The translations under genes were made by a program, and so were the position numbers. Under the pieces are notes generated by a model. It did not search any database and had not been told where the DNA came from. It worked only from the letters and a program-made list of their open reading frames with translations. This document shows positions 1-8,507 of a stretch of 64,000 nt of DNA, piece after piece. How positions within the stretch are numbered: the stretch's first letter is position 1; each line of letters opens with the position of its first letter. Source of the stretch: Thermomonospora echinospora (lineage in GTDB: Bacteria; Actinomycetota; Actinomycetes; Streptosporangiales; Streptosporangiaceae); assembly GCF_900108175.1 (NCBI RefSeq), contig NZ_FNVO01000021.1, positions 59,619 to 123,618 on the forward strand, read 5' to 3'.

Positions 1-2285
1 CTCATCACGAAGTCGGTCCTGCCGGTCCACCGGGCGCGCAGTGCCATGTCGCCCGACAGCCGCCAGCCGGCGATCTGGGAGTCGTACAGGACGGCGTCCA
101 TCGCCAGGGTGCCCTCGCCGATGTCGAGGACTCCCAGCGCGTCCATCTTCAGGTCGGCGATCGGCGCGCGCTCGTCGGGCAGCAGCAGCCTGATCCGGCC
201 GGCGGCGATGAACCGCAGCGGCTTGGGCAGTTCCAGGGCCAGCCCGAGGTCGATCGTGACGACCGTCGGCACGCCCCAGGTGAGCCGGGCCGTCGGCCCG
301 AAGACATGCCGGTCCGCGGTGGCCGGGAACAGTGAGTCGAGGTCGTCGATCAGCCGGCGCTCGTCGCCGACCGCGTCGCCGGGGGACAGCAGCGCGGTCA
401 GCGCGCCGTTGCGCAGCCCGGCCCGCAGCCGCGCCACGTCGGCCGCCCGGTTGACGCCGAGCAGCCCGCCGACCGCGGCGAGGTTGAACCCGAACCCGAG
501 CGGGATCGGCTGCGGGAACCTGGCGTTGATGACGACCAGCAGCGAGAAACCCGGCCTGCCGCCCGGCAGCCGGGTGGTGAGCAGGCCCATCGCGGCGAGC
601 CGGAAGGACGCGAAGTCCAGGTCGACGCCACCGGAGTAGCGTGCCGCCGCCGGGTCGAAGGACAGGAACCCGGCCCCGGTGACCGCGCCGGCGTCCACCT
701 TCAGCGCGATGCCGCTCGGCGGCTGGAAGGCCAGGTCGAGGTCTGCCGGGCCGAGGTTGCCGCCCTCGGGCGGGAAGGCCAGCCGGCCGCGCAGCCCGAT
801 CCGCCGGACGTCGATCGCGACCGGGCCGAGCCGCACCCGGCCCGACGCGGCGGCGATCAGGTCGACGGCCTGCGCGTCGGGGTCCGTCGACGGCCGTACC
901 GACAACGTCACCCGGTCCAGCCGGGCCGGGCCGCCGATCCCCGCGCCGACCGCGTACTCGGCCTCCAGGGCCGCGCCACCGCTCAGGAACAGCCCGCGCT
1001 GCCGCGACCACCCGAGGCCGAAGGCGAAGTCCAGGCGATGCCGGCCGCTCAGCATCTTCTGCAGGAAGCCGTCGCCGTCGCCGGTGGAGACGATCAGCGC
1101 CGCACCGCCGGTCGTGAACTCCCCTCCGTACTCCTGCCGGTCCGCCGACAGGTCGGCCAGCGCCGTGAACGCGACCGGCCCGGCGACCTCGAACCGGGTG
1201 CCGCTCGTGCCGCCGACCCGCAGCACCGGCTGTTCCCCGCCGGCCTGCCGCACCAGGCTCAGCATGGCCTGGATCCGTGCCGCCTGCCCCTTGGCCGAGT
1301 CGGTGAAGATCTTCTGGGGGCCCACGGCGAAGACGCCGGTGCCGTCCAGGTCGGCGGTCAGGTCGGCCTGCCAGGCGCCGAACCGGCGGGACAGCGCCGC
1401 CGCCGTGTGCGGGATGACGACCAGGCCGAGCCTGCCGTCCTGCGCGCCGGCCAGCGCGAACGCCATGCTGAGAGCGCTGGTCAGGTCGGCCGGGTCGGTG
1501 GACCGCTCCGGAAGCGGCAGCCGTACGTGCAGCATGTGGGCGAGGGAGCGCTGGAGATCGGCCCCGGCCGAGGCGTCCACCGGACGCCCGTGGCGTGCGT
1601 CGAGGCCGAGCCGGTGCAGGATCGCCGCGACGGCGGGGAAGATCAGGTCGGCGGCCGCATCGGCGGCGTCTCGGGTACCGAGCCCGTCCGGGCCGAGGTA
1701 GATCTCGCGCAGCGCCGGCAACGGAGCGCCCACGAGCCGTGGCAGCCGGTCCAGCCTGATCCGGTGCGGACCGGCCGGGAACCGCACGGGAAGCCCGCTG
1801 GCACCGTCGAGCACCAGCGGCGGCAGCTCCTCGGGGGTCCGCGGCTCGATCAGGCCGAGCGCCTGAAGCACCGCGCCAGGCAGCGGCCTGCGCTCACGCA
1901 GGTACCGGACGACCAGCAGTTCGAGAAGGTCGCGGCCGAGGTCGGCGAAGCCGTGCGGCCTGGGCCCGGTCCAGTCGTCGAACGCGGTGCCCAGCGCCCG
2001 GACGGCGGTGAAGCAGCGGGCGAGCGCGGGCAGCAGCGCCCGTGCGCCGTCCAGATCGTCGGGCGGCTGCGCGACCGCGGCGGCCAGTTGCCCGTGGGCC
2101 GACTCGACCGCAGCCAGCAGAGCGGTGATCCGGGAGACCGGGAAGCCGGTCAGCGCGTCCAGGTCCCAGCCGATCCCGTGGAGCAGCGTGCGGAGCCGGT
2201 CGGGGTCCTCCACCGCCGAGATGACGGGCTCCAGCAGGACGCCGAGCTCCGTCGCGAGCACTCTCCCGGCATCGTGATCGGTCAC
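1..2285 (-). CDS. Very large protein, DUF6603-like, C-terminus cut off by the window edge
   Basis: Open without a stop from a GTG at 2285 to base 1, so at least 761 residues are present and the C-terminus is missing. The GTG overlaps the stop of the upstream phosphatase gene (GTGA, 2285-2282), so the two are translationally coupled. The first 250 residues are rich in predicted helix (VTDHDAGRVLATELGV...). From about residue 330 the sequence turns into alternating hydrophobic strands rich in Gly and Asp, such as LSGGAALEAEYAVGAGIG and DLDFASFRLAAMGLLT, as in a repetitive beta sheet or barrel. There is no signal peptide and no catalytic motif that I recognise. The overall character recalls the DUF6603 family of very large bacterial proteins; I hold that assignment loosely. 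Function unknown. Confidence 0.6.
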   Translation of the reverse strand, partial: MTDHDAGRVLATELGVLLEPVISAVEDPDRLRTLLHGIGWDLDALTGFPVSRITALLAAVESAHGQLAAAVAQPPDDLDGARALLPALARCFTAVRALGTAFDDWTGPRPHGFADLGRDLLELLVVRYLRERRPLPGAVLQALGLIEPRTPEELPPLVLDGASGLPVRFPAGPHRIRLDRLPRLVGAPLPALREIYLGPDGLGTRDAADAAADLIFPAVAAILHRLGLDARHGRPVDASAGADLQRSLAHMLHVRLPLPERSTDPADLTSALSMAFALAGAQDGRLGLVVIPHTAAALSRRFGAWQADLTADLDGTGVFAVGPQKIFTDSAKGQAARIQAMLSLVRQAGGEQPVLRVGGTSGTRFEVAGPVAFTALADLSADRQEYGGEFTTGGAALIVSTGDGDGFLQKMLSGRHRLDFAFGLGWSRQRGLFLSGGAALEAEYAVGAGIGGPARLDRVTLSVRPSTDPDAQAVDLIAAASGRVRLGPVAIDVRRIGLRGRLAFPPEGGNLGPADLDLAFQPPSGIALKVDAGAVTGAGFLSFDPAAARYSGGVDLDFASFRLAAMGLLTTRLPGGRPGFSLLVVINARFPQPIPLGFGFNLAAVGGLLGVNRAADVARLRAGLRNGALTALLSPGDAVGDERRLIDDLDSLFPATADRHVFGPTARLTWGVPTVVTIDLGLALELPKPLRFIAAGRIRLLLPDERAPIADLKMDALGVLDIGEGTLAMDAVLYDSQIAGWRLSGDMALRARWTGRTDFVM

Positions 2286-4705
2286 TTGCGGGCCTCCCAG
2301 ACCTGGCCGGGTACGGTGGAGTCGTCGGTCGGGTCCAGCGTGACCGCGTAGACCGTCTGCTGTGCGGGGACGCCCGTCGCGTCGACGGCCCAGTAGAGCC
2401 GCTGGGAGACCTGCAGCGGGATGTCGGCCGGGTCGCTGCCCGGGGCGAAGCTGATCTCGCCGAGGTTGTTGACCCCGACGATCTGCTTGCCGGTCCTGTT
2501 GCGCGCGTTGGTGTCGACCGCCCGGCCCGCCGCCCGCTGGTACCTGAGCTGCTCTTCGGGGGGCGCGTCGGTGGGCGGTCGCTGGAGCGGCGTGATCGTG
2601 ATCGGCGGTTCCGACCTGGCGCCGGGCAGGTAGTGGAGCCGGTAACGCCAGTCCTCCGGGCGATAGATCCTCAGGAGCGTCCCCCGGTCGGTGACATCCG
2701 CCCGGGCGGGCGCGGCCTCGTGCAGCGACGACTGCCACACGCTGCCCGGCTTCCCCGTGCTGAAGTCCTGGCCGTACAGCCGTTCGCTCCAGCCGGCCCA
2801 GTCCCAGGGGTTGTGTCCCAGCTCCAGCCCCAGGGTGGGGGACGGCTCGTAGCCGTCCTGATGCAGGCTGGCCGTCGACCTCCACCCCTGACCCTGGTGC
2901 TTGAAGGAGCTGGCGGTGAACTGGACGAGGTCGACCCGGCGCGGCGCGGGCAGCGAGGCCGGATCTCCGAACGGCCGATTGATCCAGAGGGAGGCCAGGA
3001 TGCCGAAGCCGTAGTGCACGTCGCCGGACAGCACGATGATCCGGTGGGACCGTTTGGCCAGCCGGCCCAGCAGCCGGTGGAAGGTCCGCGGCCGGAGCCC
3101 CGGCGCCTCCACGTCGTCCTGCCAGACGGCGTCCGCGTCCGCACGGGCCGCCTGCTGCTCCTCGATCCACGGCACGCCGAGCAGCGGCCCGCCGAGGACG
3201 ACGAAGGTCACATGCGGGCCCACGCCACCCGGGATCTGCTCCTCGATCGCCGCGTCGCTGAGCACCGCGGGCGGGGCGAGCGGGCCGGCCTCGAACCCGC
3301 GCCGGGTCCGCGGATCCAGGACGATCACCTCGAAGGGACGACCCGGCCAGGTCAGCACGTAGTCATGACGCAGCGCCCGTGGGTCCCGGGGCAGCTCGGC
3401 GGCCACCGCGCGGCCGCCGGAGGGGACCGGCGGCGGACCCAGCGGCACGCCCGCCAGCCGCGCCACCTTGTCGATCGCCGTCTTGTCGGACGGGGCGGCG
3501 GCGCGTTCGACCATCGCGGCGAGCAGCAGCCCGCCGGGCTGGTCGGCGGCGAAGCGGCCCGGCACGTTGCCCCACGACTGGAAGACCGCCATCGCCGACA
3601 TCGCGTTGGTGAGGACGCGTAGGGCGAGTTCACTGGGCTTGCGCGCGCCGCCGTCGCCGTACACGCGGTAGCACCACTCGCGGTTCAGGTTCCAGTCGTC
3701 GGTGACCTCGTGGTCGTCGTGCGCGGTGTAGACGATCACGTTGGCGAGCGCCCGGCGCACCCGGTCCACCGCGCCGCGCATGTGCCAGGTGGACTCCCTC
3801 TCCTCCACCGGGCCGATCCCAGGGGCGGTGGCCGGCCACAGCGTGTCCGACCAGCCGAAGAGGTACGTTGCGGCGAACTCTCCGAAGCCCAGCAGGTGGC
3901 TCTTGGCCGTGTCGGCGTTGGGAACGCCGGAGGTGAACCCGGCGTCCAGGGTCAGCTGCGCCCTGGAGCCGGGCGCCAGTTCCGCCGGCCTGCGGTTGCC
4001 GGCCGCGCCCGGCAGCCGTTCCACCCAGTCCTTGCCGAGCAGCACGTCACCCGCGTCGGTGGCCAGGGCGAGCATCACGTCGGAGACGTCGTCGGCGTAG
4101 ATCTGGTCGCCGGTGAGCAGGAGCAGATGCGGTCGGATCAGCGCCCACGGGTTGCCCGAGGTGACATCCCCACGCGACCGGCCGATCAGGTGGTCGACGG
4201 TCGGCATCGCGTCGAACCCGGGGCCGTGCGTCTTGCGGCAGGATCCGTGCAGGACGCGTAGCCGTGCCAGATCGGCCGGCGGCAGGGCGAAGCTCGGCAG
4301 CTTGTCCCCGCCGTAGGCGAGGACCGCGGACCGGGCCGCCGGGTCGGAGGCGTTGGAGACCACGCCCCGGGTCGTCAGCGTCCGTCCGCCGAAATCGAGG
4401 TCGTAGTAGTAGACCGTGCCGGCCTGCAGCGGTTGCGAGGCCGCCGCGGTGACCGCGACCAGATAGAGGTTCTCGCCCAACCGGACCGGGTCGCGCCCAC
4501 CGGCCGCGACAGGGGCCCTCTTGCCTTCGGGGTCCTCGTACACCGACAGGCGCACCGCGGTATAGGCGGCCTTCATCGCCACCCAGACCGTGACGGACTG
4601 CTCGGTCACCTCCCGTACGATCGGCCCGGCGAGCACCAGGGGGAGGCCCTCAAGGCGGTTGGCGAGGCTCCAGTCGGGCCGGTCCGGCGGCGCCGGTGGG
4701 GTCAT
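2282..4705 (-). CDS. PhoD-like metallophosphatase (alkaline phosphatase D superfamily)
   Basis: An 807-residue metallophosphatase. The N-terminal 120 residues look like the Ig-like/fibronectin-type lead domain of PhoD proteins. Metal-binding motifs follow in order: HGSCRK (153-158), LLLTGDQIYADD (195-206), TAHDDHEVTDDWN (328-340) and LSGDVHYGFG (560-569). PhoD enzymes hydrolyse phosphomonoesters or diesters using a Ca/Fe centre and are usually Tat-exported. This one starts MTPPAPPDRPDW without any twin-arginine or Sec signal, so it is probably cytoplasmic. It is also longer than classical PhoD (about 540 residues). Its stop overlaps the start of the large downstream protein, so the two probably act together; this is the main clue to a non-nutritional role. 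Substrate unknown. Confidence 0.85.
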   Translation of the reverse strand: MTPPAPPDRPDWSLANRLEGLPLVLAGPIVREVTEQSVTVWVAMKAAYTAVRLSVYEDPEGKRAPVAAGGRDPVRLGENLYLVAVTAAASQPLQAGTVYYYDLDFGGRTLTTRGVVSNASDPAARSAVLAYGGDKLPSFALPPADLARLRVLHGSCRKTHGPGFDAMPTVDHLIGRSRGDVTSGNPWALIRPHLLLLTGDQIYADDVSDVMLALATDAGDVLLGKDWVERLPGAAGNRRPAELAPGSRAQLTLDAGFTSGVPNADTAKSHLLGFGEFAATYLFGWSDTLWPATAPGIGPVEERESTWHMRGAVDRVRRALANVIVYTAHDDHEVTDDWNLNREWCYRVYGDGGARKPSELALRVLTNAMSAMAVFQSWGNVPGRFAADQPGGLLLAAMVERAAAPSDKTAIDKVARLAGVPLGPPPVPSGGRAVAAELPRDPRALRHDYVLTWPGRPFEVIVLDPRTRRGFEAGPLAPPAVLSDAAIEEQIPGGVGPHVTFVVLGGPLLGVPWIEEQQAARADADAVWQDDVEAPGLRPRTFHRLLGRLAKRSHRIIVLSGDVHYGFGILASLWINRPFGDPASLPAPRRVDLVQFTASSFKHQGQGWRSTASLHQDGYEPSPTLGLELGHNPWDWAGWSERLYGQDFSTGKPGSVWQSSLHEAAPARADVTDRGTLLRIYRPEDWRYRLHYLPGARSEPPITITPLQRPPTDAPPEEQLRYQRAAGRAVDTNARNRTGKQIVGVNNLGEISFAPGSDPADIPLQVSQRLYWAVDATGVPAQQTVYAVTLDPTDDSTVPGQVWEARK

Positions 4706-5107
4706 CGCGTCTTCATCCCGTCATCGCGCGGAACGCTCACCGGCTCTCGCCCTTCCGGCCTTCCGCCGCAACTCGGTCGCGCGGTCCGCCCGTGACCCGA
4801 TACCTGTCCACCCTCGGCTCGCGGTCTGCGCCCGAGGCGACGTCGGCATGAACCGACCTCCGCCCCCTCAGGCCGTACCGCGCCGCGCCCTCATCCTGAA
4901 CAACAACCCGACCAGGACAAAGCCCTTGATCCGACATCCAGGTGGCCGAAGCCGGACAAGACCATTCACGTTGTTACCGCCCCAAACCGCGCCCGGATCG
5001 TGTCACCGGTACCGGCCGGTGAAATATCCGATCACCGAGATCGCCCAGGCGCCGTCCCTCAGGTGAGCCGCCCTACGGCCTTCCCCGGCCGGTCAGGCTC
5101 ACCAGAG
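4706..5107. other. Non-coding stretch upstream of the phosphatase operon
   Basis: About 400 bases with no convincing gene. It holds the promoter region of the leftward phosphatase operon and the trailer of the leftward ATPase gene at 5134-5568. The clearest structure is an inverted repeat at 5003-5022, TCACCGG/CCGGTGA around a 6-base loop, which could be an operator or a weak terminator. I could not pick a confident -35/-10 pair. Confidence 0.4.
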
Positions 5108-5132
5108 CCTGCCGCGCGAACGGGGCGGCAGG
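5108..5132 (-). terminator. Hairpin after the anti-sigma-type ATPase gene
   Basis: CCTGCCGC (5108-5115) pairs perfectly with GCGGCAGG (5125-5132) across a 9-base loop, one base after the stop codon of the leftward gene ending at 5134. It has no T-run, as is usual for actinomycete terminators. Confidence 0.5.
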
Positions 5133-5133
5133 G

Positions 5134-5568
5134 TCATGTGGCGTCGTCGGAACCGGCGGAGTCGGCGGACGGGCGGAAACAGGCGGTGACGGTTTTGCCG
5201 TCCGGGCAGGGATGGGCCTGCCAGGTGTCGGCCAGCGCGTCGACCAGGAACATGCCGCGGCCACCGACGTGTTCGGTGCTCGCCGGACGGGGGACGGGCA
5301 GGTCGGTGGAGGAGTCGTGCACGCTCACATGCAGGCATCGGCTGTCCCAGGTCAGCACCAGTTGCGCGTTGCTGTGCGCGTGCACGTGGGCGTTGGTGAC
5401 CAGCTCCGAGACGGTCAGCAGCACCGCATCCACCGTCTGCGGCGCGGTGGTGGTCCATCCCAGTGAGTCCAGGTGCTCACGCGCCCAGTCCCTGGCGTCC
5501 TTCACCCTGCTGGTCATCGGCAGGGAACGCGCCCAGCCCACTGCCCGTACTGATGGTTCGCCCACCAT
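5134..5568 (-). CDS. ATP-binding protein of the anti-sigma factor kinase type (HATPase_c_2)
   Basis: A 144-residue single-domain GHKL ATPase of the RsbW/SpoIIAB type. The N-box is SELVTNAHVHA, the G1 box is VHDSS and the G2 box is GGRGMFLVDALAD. Actinomycetes carry dozens of such proteins, which bind a sigma factor or phosphorylate an anti-anti-sigma factor in the cytoplasm. I chose the ATG at 5568 because GGGAGGAAG lies directly upstream; an ATG at 5580 would place this ribosome site inside the gene. It lies about 195 bases downstream of the helicase gene and in the same direction, but no partner sigma or STAS protein is adjacent. A Glu/Asn-based kinase activity versus a simple binding role cannot be told from the sequence. 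Confidence 0.8.
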   Translation of the reverse strand: MVGEPSVRAVGWARSLPMTSRVKDARDWAREHLDSLGWTTTAPQTVDAVLLTVSELVTNAHVHAHSNAQLVLTWDSRCLHVSVHDSSTDLPVPRPASTEHVGGRGMFLVDALADTWQAHPCPDGKTVTACFRPSADSAGSDDAT

Positions 5569-5763
5569 TCTTCCTCCCATGGTCGTGGCTGCCCTGCGGC
5601 TCTTACCCCCGCTGGAGGATTTGATGACCTGGGATCACCTGGGCGGGCGATGCGCCCTGGCCGCATGCCCAGGCCCGGACCAGAGCTCGAACGCGGTACA
5701 TGGAGCGGCCGAAGCGCCCTCCGCGGTACCGCCGGCCACCGTTCCGGTCCGCAGAGGCCGACG

Positions 5764-7908
5764 TCAGGAGCTCGTGAGGATGACCAGTCGCTGGGTCGCT
5801 CGGGTCATCGCGACATAGCGGTCGACCGCTCCTTCGATGCCCTGGCCGAACGCCTCCGGGTCGACGAGGACGACCAGGTCGAACTCGAGCCCCTTCGCCA
5901 GCTCCGGGGTCAGCGACCGGACGCGGGACGTCGACCGGAACGTGGGATCGCCGATGACGCAGGCGACCCCGTCGGCGTGCTCGGCGAGCCAGCCGTCGAG
6001 GATCGAGCCCAGCTCCGAGGCCGATCCGTGCACGACGGGGACGCCGCCGCTGCGGATGGAGGTCGGCACGTTGGCGTCCGGGAGCACGGCCCGGATGACC
6101 GGCTCGGCTTCCGCCATGACCTCTTCCGGCGTCCGGTAGTTGATGCTCAGGGAGGCCAGGCTGATCCGGTCGAGCCCGATCCGCTCCAGCCGTTCCCGCC
6201 ACGACTCGGTGAACCCGTGCCTGGCCTGGGCACGGTCCCCGACGATGGTGAAGCTCCGGGACGGGCAGCGCAGCAGCAGCATCTGCCACTCCGCGTCGGT
6301 CAGCTCCTGGGCCTCGTCCACGATGATGTGCGCGAACGGGCCGGCGAGCAGGTCCGGGGCGGCGCTGGACAGTGCGCTCTCGTCGACCAGGGCGTCGTGG
6401 AAGTCCTCGCCGCGCAGCATCGTGACCAGGCCCGTGCCGTACTCGTCGTCGGCGACCGCGATGAGGTCGTCCACGACCCTGGTCATGCGCTCGCGTTCGG
6501 CGGCGACGGAGGCCTCATGGCGACGCTTGCGCCGTGACGCCTCCGGGTCGCCGAGCCGCTGCCGCGCCGCGTCCAGGAGCGGCAGGTCGGACACCGTCCA
6601 GGCCTGCGCGTCCTCGCGCTGCAGCTTCCGAACGTCGTCGGGGCCGAGCCAGGGAGCGCACATCCGCAGGTAGGCGGGCACCGACCACAGGTCCCCGACG
6701 AGATCGGCCGCTTCGAGCAGCGGCCACGCCCTGTTGAGGGTCATGAGCAGTTCCCGGCTCTGCAGCAGCGACTTGCGGAGCGGGGCAGCCGGTACGTCCT
6801 CGTCGTGCTTGTCCAGCAGGATCGTGACCAGCTCCTCCAGGATCTGGTCACGCGCCTCGTTGTGCGGGGTACCGGGTTCTGGTGCCTCGAACGCCTCGGC
6901 CCAGTCCTCGGGGCTGAGCCAGACGTCGGACCAGTGGGTCGTGACCGTCATCCCCTTGGTGGGCGGATTCTCGTAGAACCTGACGGCCTTGTCGATCGCC
7001 TTCACCATGTCCGCGGACGACTTCAGGCGGGCCACGTCCGGGTCGGTCTCCATCGCCGCCGTGGCGCCCTCGTCGACGAGGTCCCGCAGCGTGCAGGTCT
7101 GCACGCCCTCCTCTCCGAGGCTGGGCAGGACGTCGGAGACATAGGCCAGGTAGGGCTGGTGCGGACCGACGAACAGCACGCCGCCTCGGTGGTGGCTGAG
7201 GCGAGGGTCGGAGTAGAGGAGGTAGGCGGCGCGGTGCAGGGCGACGACGGTCTTCCCCGTGCCCGGACCGCCGTCGACGACGAGGGCGCCGCGGGACCCC
7301 GCGCGGATGATGGCGTCCTGGTCGGCCTGGATGGTGCCGAGCACGTCCCGCATCCGGGTCGACCGGTGTCCGCCCAGGCTGGCGATGAAGGCGGACTGGT
7401 CGTCGAGCGCGGCGTGCCCCTCCAACCCGTCCGAGGTGAACACCTCGTCCCAGTAGTCGCTGATCCGGCCGCGGGTCCAGCGATACCTGCGGCGGCTTGT
7501 CAGACCCATCGGGTTGGCGTGGGTCGCGCCGAAGAACGGTTCGGCCGCGGGGGAGCGCCAGTCGAGCAGTAGCCGGCGACCCGTGCTGTCGGTGAGGCCG
7601 AGCCGTCCGACGTACACGGGCTCGGGGTGGTCTGCGACGACCATGCGTCCGAGGCACAGGTCCAGACCGAAGCGGCGCAGGATGCGCAGTCGAGCGGTCA
7701 GCCGGTGGATCTCCGCGTCCCGGTCCATCGCCGCCTGGCCGATGCCGCCGGGCGCCCTGCGCTCGGCGTCGAGGCGGTCGGACAGGGCGGCGATCGACTG
7801 CCCGAGGTTCTCCGCGATGGCCGCGAAGTGTCGCTCGTCGTCGGCGATCAGCGCCGGGTCGGCCTTGGGGGCGAGGTGGTCGGGGAGGTCGAATGCGCTG
7901 GTAGTCAA
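5764..7908 (-). CDS. helR: HelR/HelD-type helicase-like ATPase that acts on RNA polymerase
   Basis: A 714-residue UvrD/HelD-superfamily ATPase, numbered from a TTG at 7908. Walker A is GGPGTGKT (213-220), the Walker B region is IVDEAQELTD (529-538), and the C-terminus carries the helicase-like motif VAMTRATQRLVIL. The N-terminal coiled segment with DRDAEIHRLTARLRIL resembles the arm that HelD proteins insert into the RNA polymerase secondary channel. HelR proteins of actinomycetes displace rifamycins from RNA polymerase and give tolerance. Assignment to HelR rather than plain HelD rests on the rifamycin-associated element 56 bases upstream. The frame stays open to 8274, but family-like sequence begins at TTSAFDLPDHL, and GGAAGATGGGAA precedes the TTG. 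A TTG start may keep basal translation low. Confidence 0.85.
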   Translation of the reverse strand: MTTSAFDLPDHLAPKADPALIADDERHFAAIAENLGQSIAALSDRLDAERRAPGGIGQAAMDRDAEIHRLTARLRILRRFGLDLCLGRMVVADHPEPVYVGRLGLTDSTGRRLLLDWRSPAAEPFFGATHANPMGLTSRRRYRWTRGRISDYWDEVFTSDGLEGHAALDDQSAFIASLGGHRSTRMRDVLGTIQADQDAIIRAGSRGALVVDGGPGTGKTVVALHRAAYLLYSDPRLSHHRGGVLFVGPHQPYLAYVSDVLPSLGEEGVQTCTLRDLVDEGATAAMETDPDVARLKSSADMVKAIDKAVRFYENPPTKGMTVTTHWSDVWLSPEDWAEAFEAPEPGTPHNEARDQILEELVTILLDKHDEDVPAAPLRKSLLQSRELLMTLNRAWPLLEAADLVGDLWSVPAYLRMCAPWLGPDDVRKLQREDAQAWTVSDLPLLDAARQRLGDPEASRRKRRHEASVAAERERMTRVVDDLIAVADDEYGTGLVTMLRGEDFHDALVDESALSSAAPDLLAGPFAHIIVDEAQELTDAEWQMLLLRCPSRSFTIVGDRAQARHGFTESWRERLERIGLDRISLASLSINYRTPEEVMAEAEPVIRAVLPDANVPTSIRSGGVPVVHGSASELGSILDGWLAEHADGVACVIGDPTFRSTSRVRSLTPELAKGLEFDLVVLVDPEAFGQGIEGAVDRYVAMTRATQRLVILTSS

Positions 7909-7963
7909 GGGTTCCCATCTTCCGTAGGTGCTGGCCTCGGCCGACGATTCTGCGGCATGACCC

Positions 7964-7982
7964 GGGTCTTGCCACAAGCCCC
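7964..7982 (-). promoter_or_regulatory. Rifamycin-associated element (RAE) upstream of helR
   Basis: On the minus strand the sequence reads GGGGCTTGTGGCAAGACCC. The published RAE, a 19-bp inverted repeat upstream of rifamycin-inactivating genes in actinomycetes, is GGGGCTTGCGGCAAGGCCC as I recall it; this copy differs at two positions. It sits 56-74 bases before the helR start. Toward helR, TTGTGG (7977-7972) and CAGAAT (7952-7947) are 19 bases apart. Toward the right, TTGCCA (7969-7974) and TATACC (7992-7997) are exactly 17 bases apart, so the element overlaps a possible -35 box on both strands. Confidence 0.8.
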
Positions 7983-8263
7983 CGGGTGCGCTATACCTTG
8001 AGAATGGAGAGGAGTGGGTGCTCTCCTCCGCTTCGGTCGCGCCTTGATCGTTTGCGATCGTTTGCCTCGATCTTCTGCCTTGAGCGTCCGCTACGGCTGG
8101 ACAATCTCCTCGCACACTCCTCGCGAACTCCTCGCGAAGCGGCGGCGCGCCGCCGCCTTGTGCGCATTCACCTTGTGACCTGCGATTTTCACATTTGTGC
8201 CGGGTCGGGGGTCTCCCCAGTGACGGTAACCCAGCCGTCCATTCCACGAGGGGGACCCGCGCT
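7983..8263. other. Divergent intergenic region right of the RAE
   Basis: About 280 bases between helR and the plus-strand operon. It contains the possible rightward -10 box TATACC (7992-7997), a small hairpin GGAGAG/CTCTCC (8006-8026, 9-base loop), and a tandem 10-mer gatcgtttgc near 8045-8065. No gene is supported. Confidence 0.4.
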
Positions 8264-8506
8264 TTGACCGCCAACGAAATCGATCAGCCAATCGAGGCCG
8301 AGCCCCCGCGGCGGCCCTGTCCGACCTGGGACGCGGGTGCCCCGCTGGTCCTGCTCAACGGGGTGATCGCCGCCATCGCCGCCATCGCCGACGCCTACAC
8401 GGCCACCCGTTCCGTCGTGGCCACCGCGATCGCCGGTGCCGCGGCCGTGCTGGTCGCCCTGCTGGTCGGCGGGCTGATCGGCGTGTTGATCGGGGGGAGG
8501 CGGTGA
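8264..8506 (+). CDS. Small two-helix membrane protein
   Basis: An 80-residue protein read from a TTG at 8264, with GAGGGGG eight bases upstream. Residues 1-25 are polar (LTANEIDQPIEAEPPRRP). Two hydrophobic spans follow, LVLLNGVIAAIAAIADAY and AGAAAVLVALLVGGLIGVLI, and it ends GGRR. It is the first gene of a plus-strand run: the sigma factor ATG at 8508 follows its stop by one base. This position, and the membrane topology, would suit an anchor or a sigma-factor partner, but it lacks the zinc-binding HxxxCxxC motif of ZAS anti-sigma factors, so that is a guess. A start further upstream in the same frame (8195) has no ribosome site. Confidence 0.55.
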   Translation: MTANEIDQPIEAEPPRRPCPTWDAGAPLVLLNGVIAAIAAIADAYTATRSVVATAIAGAAAVLVALLVGGLIGVLIGGRR

Positions 8507-8507
8507 C

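Noticed and set aside
7964..7982. Reading the RAE as a plain terminator hairpin
   Set aside because: It is in a promoter region, not after a gene, and agrees with the RAE sequence in both arms.
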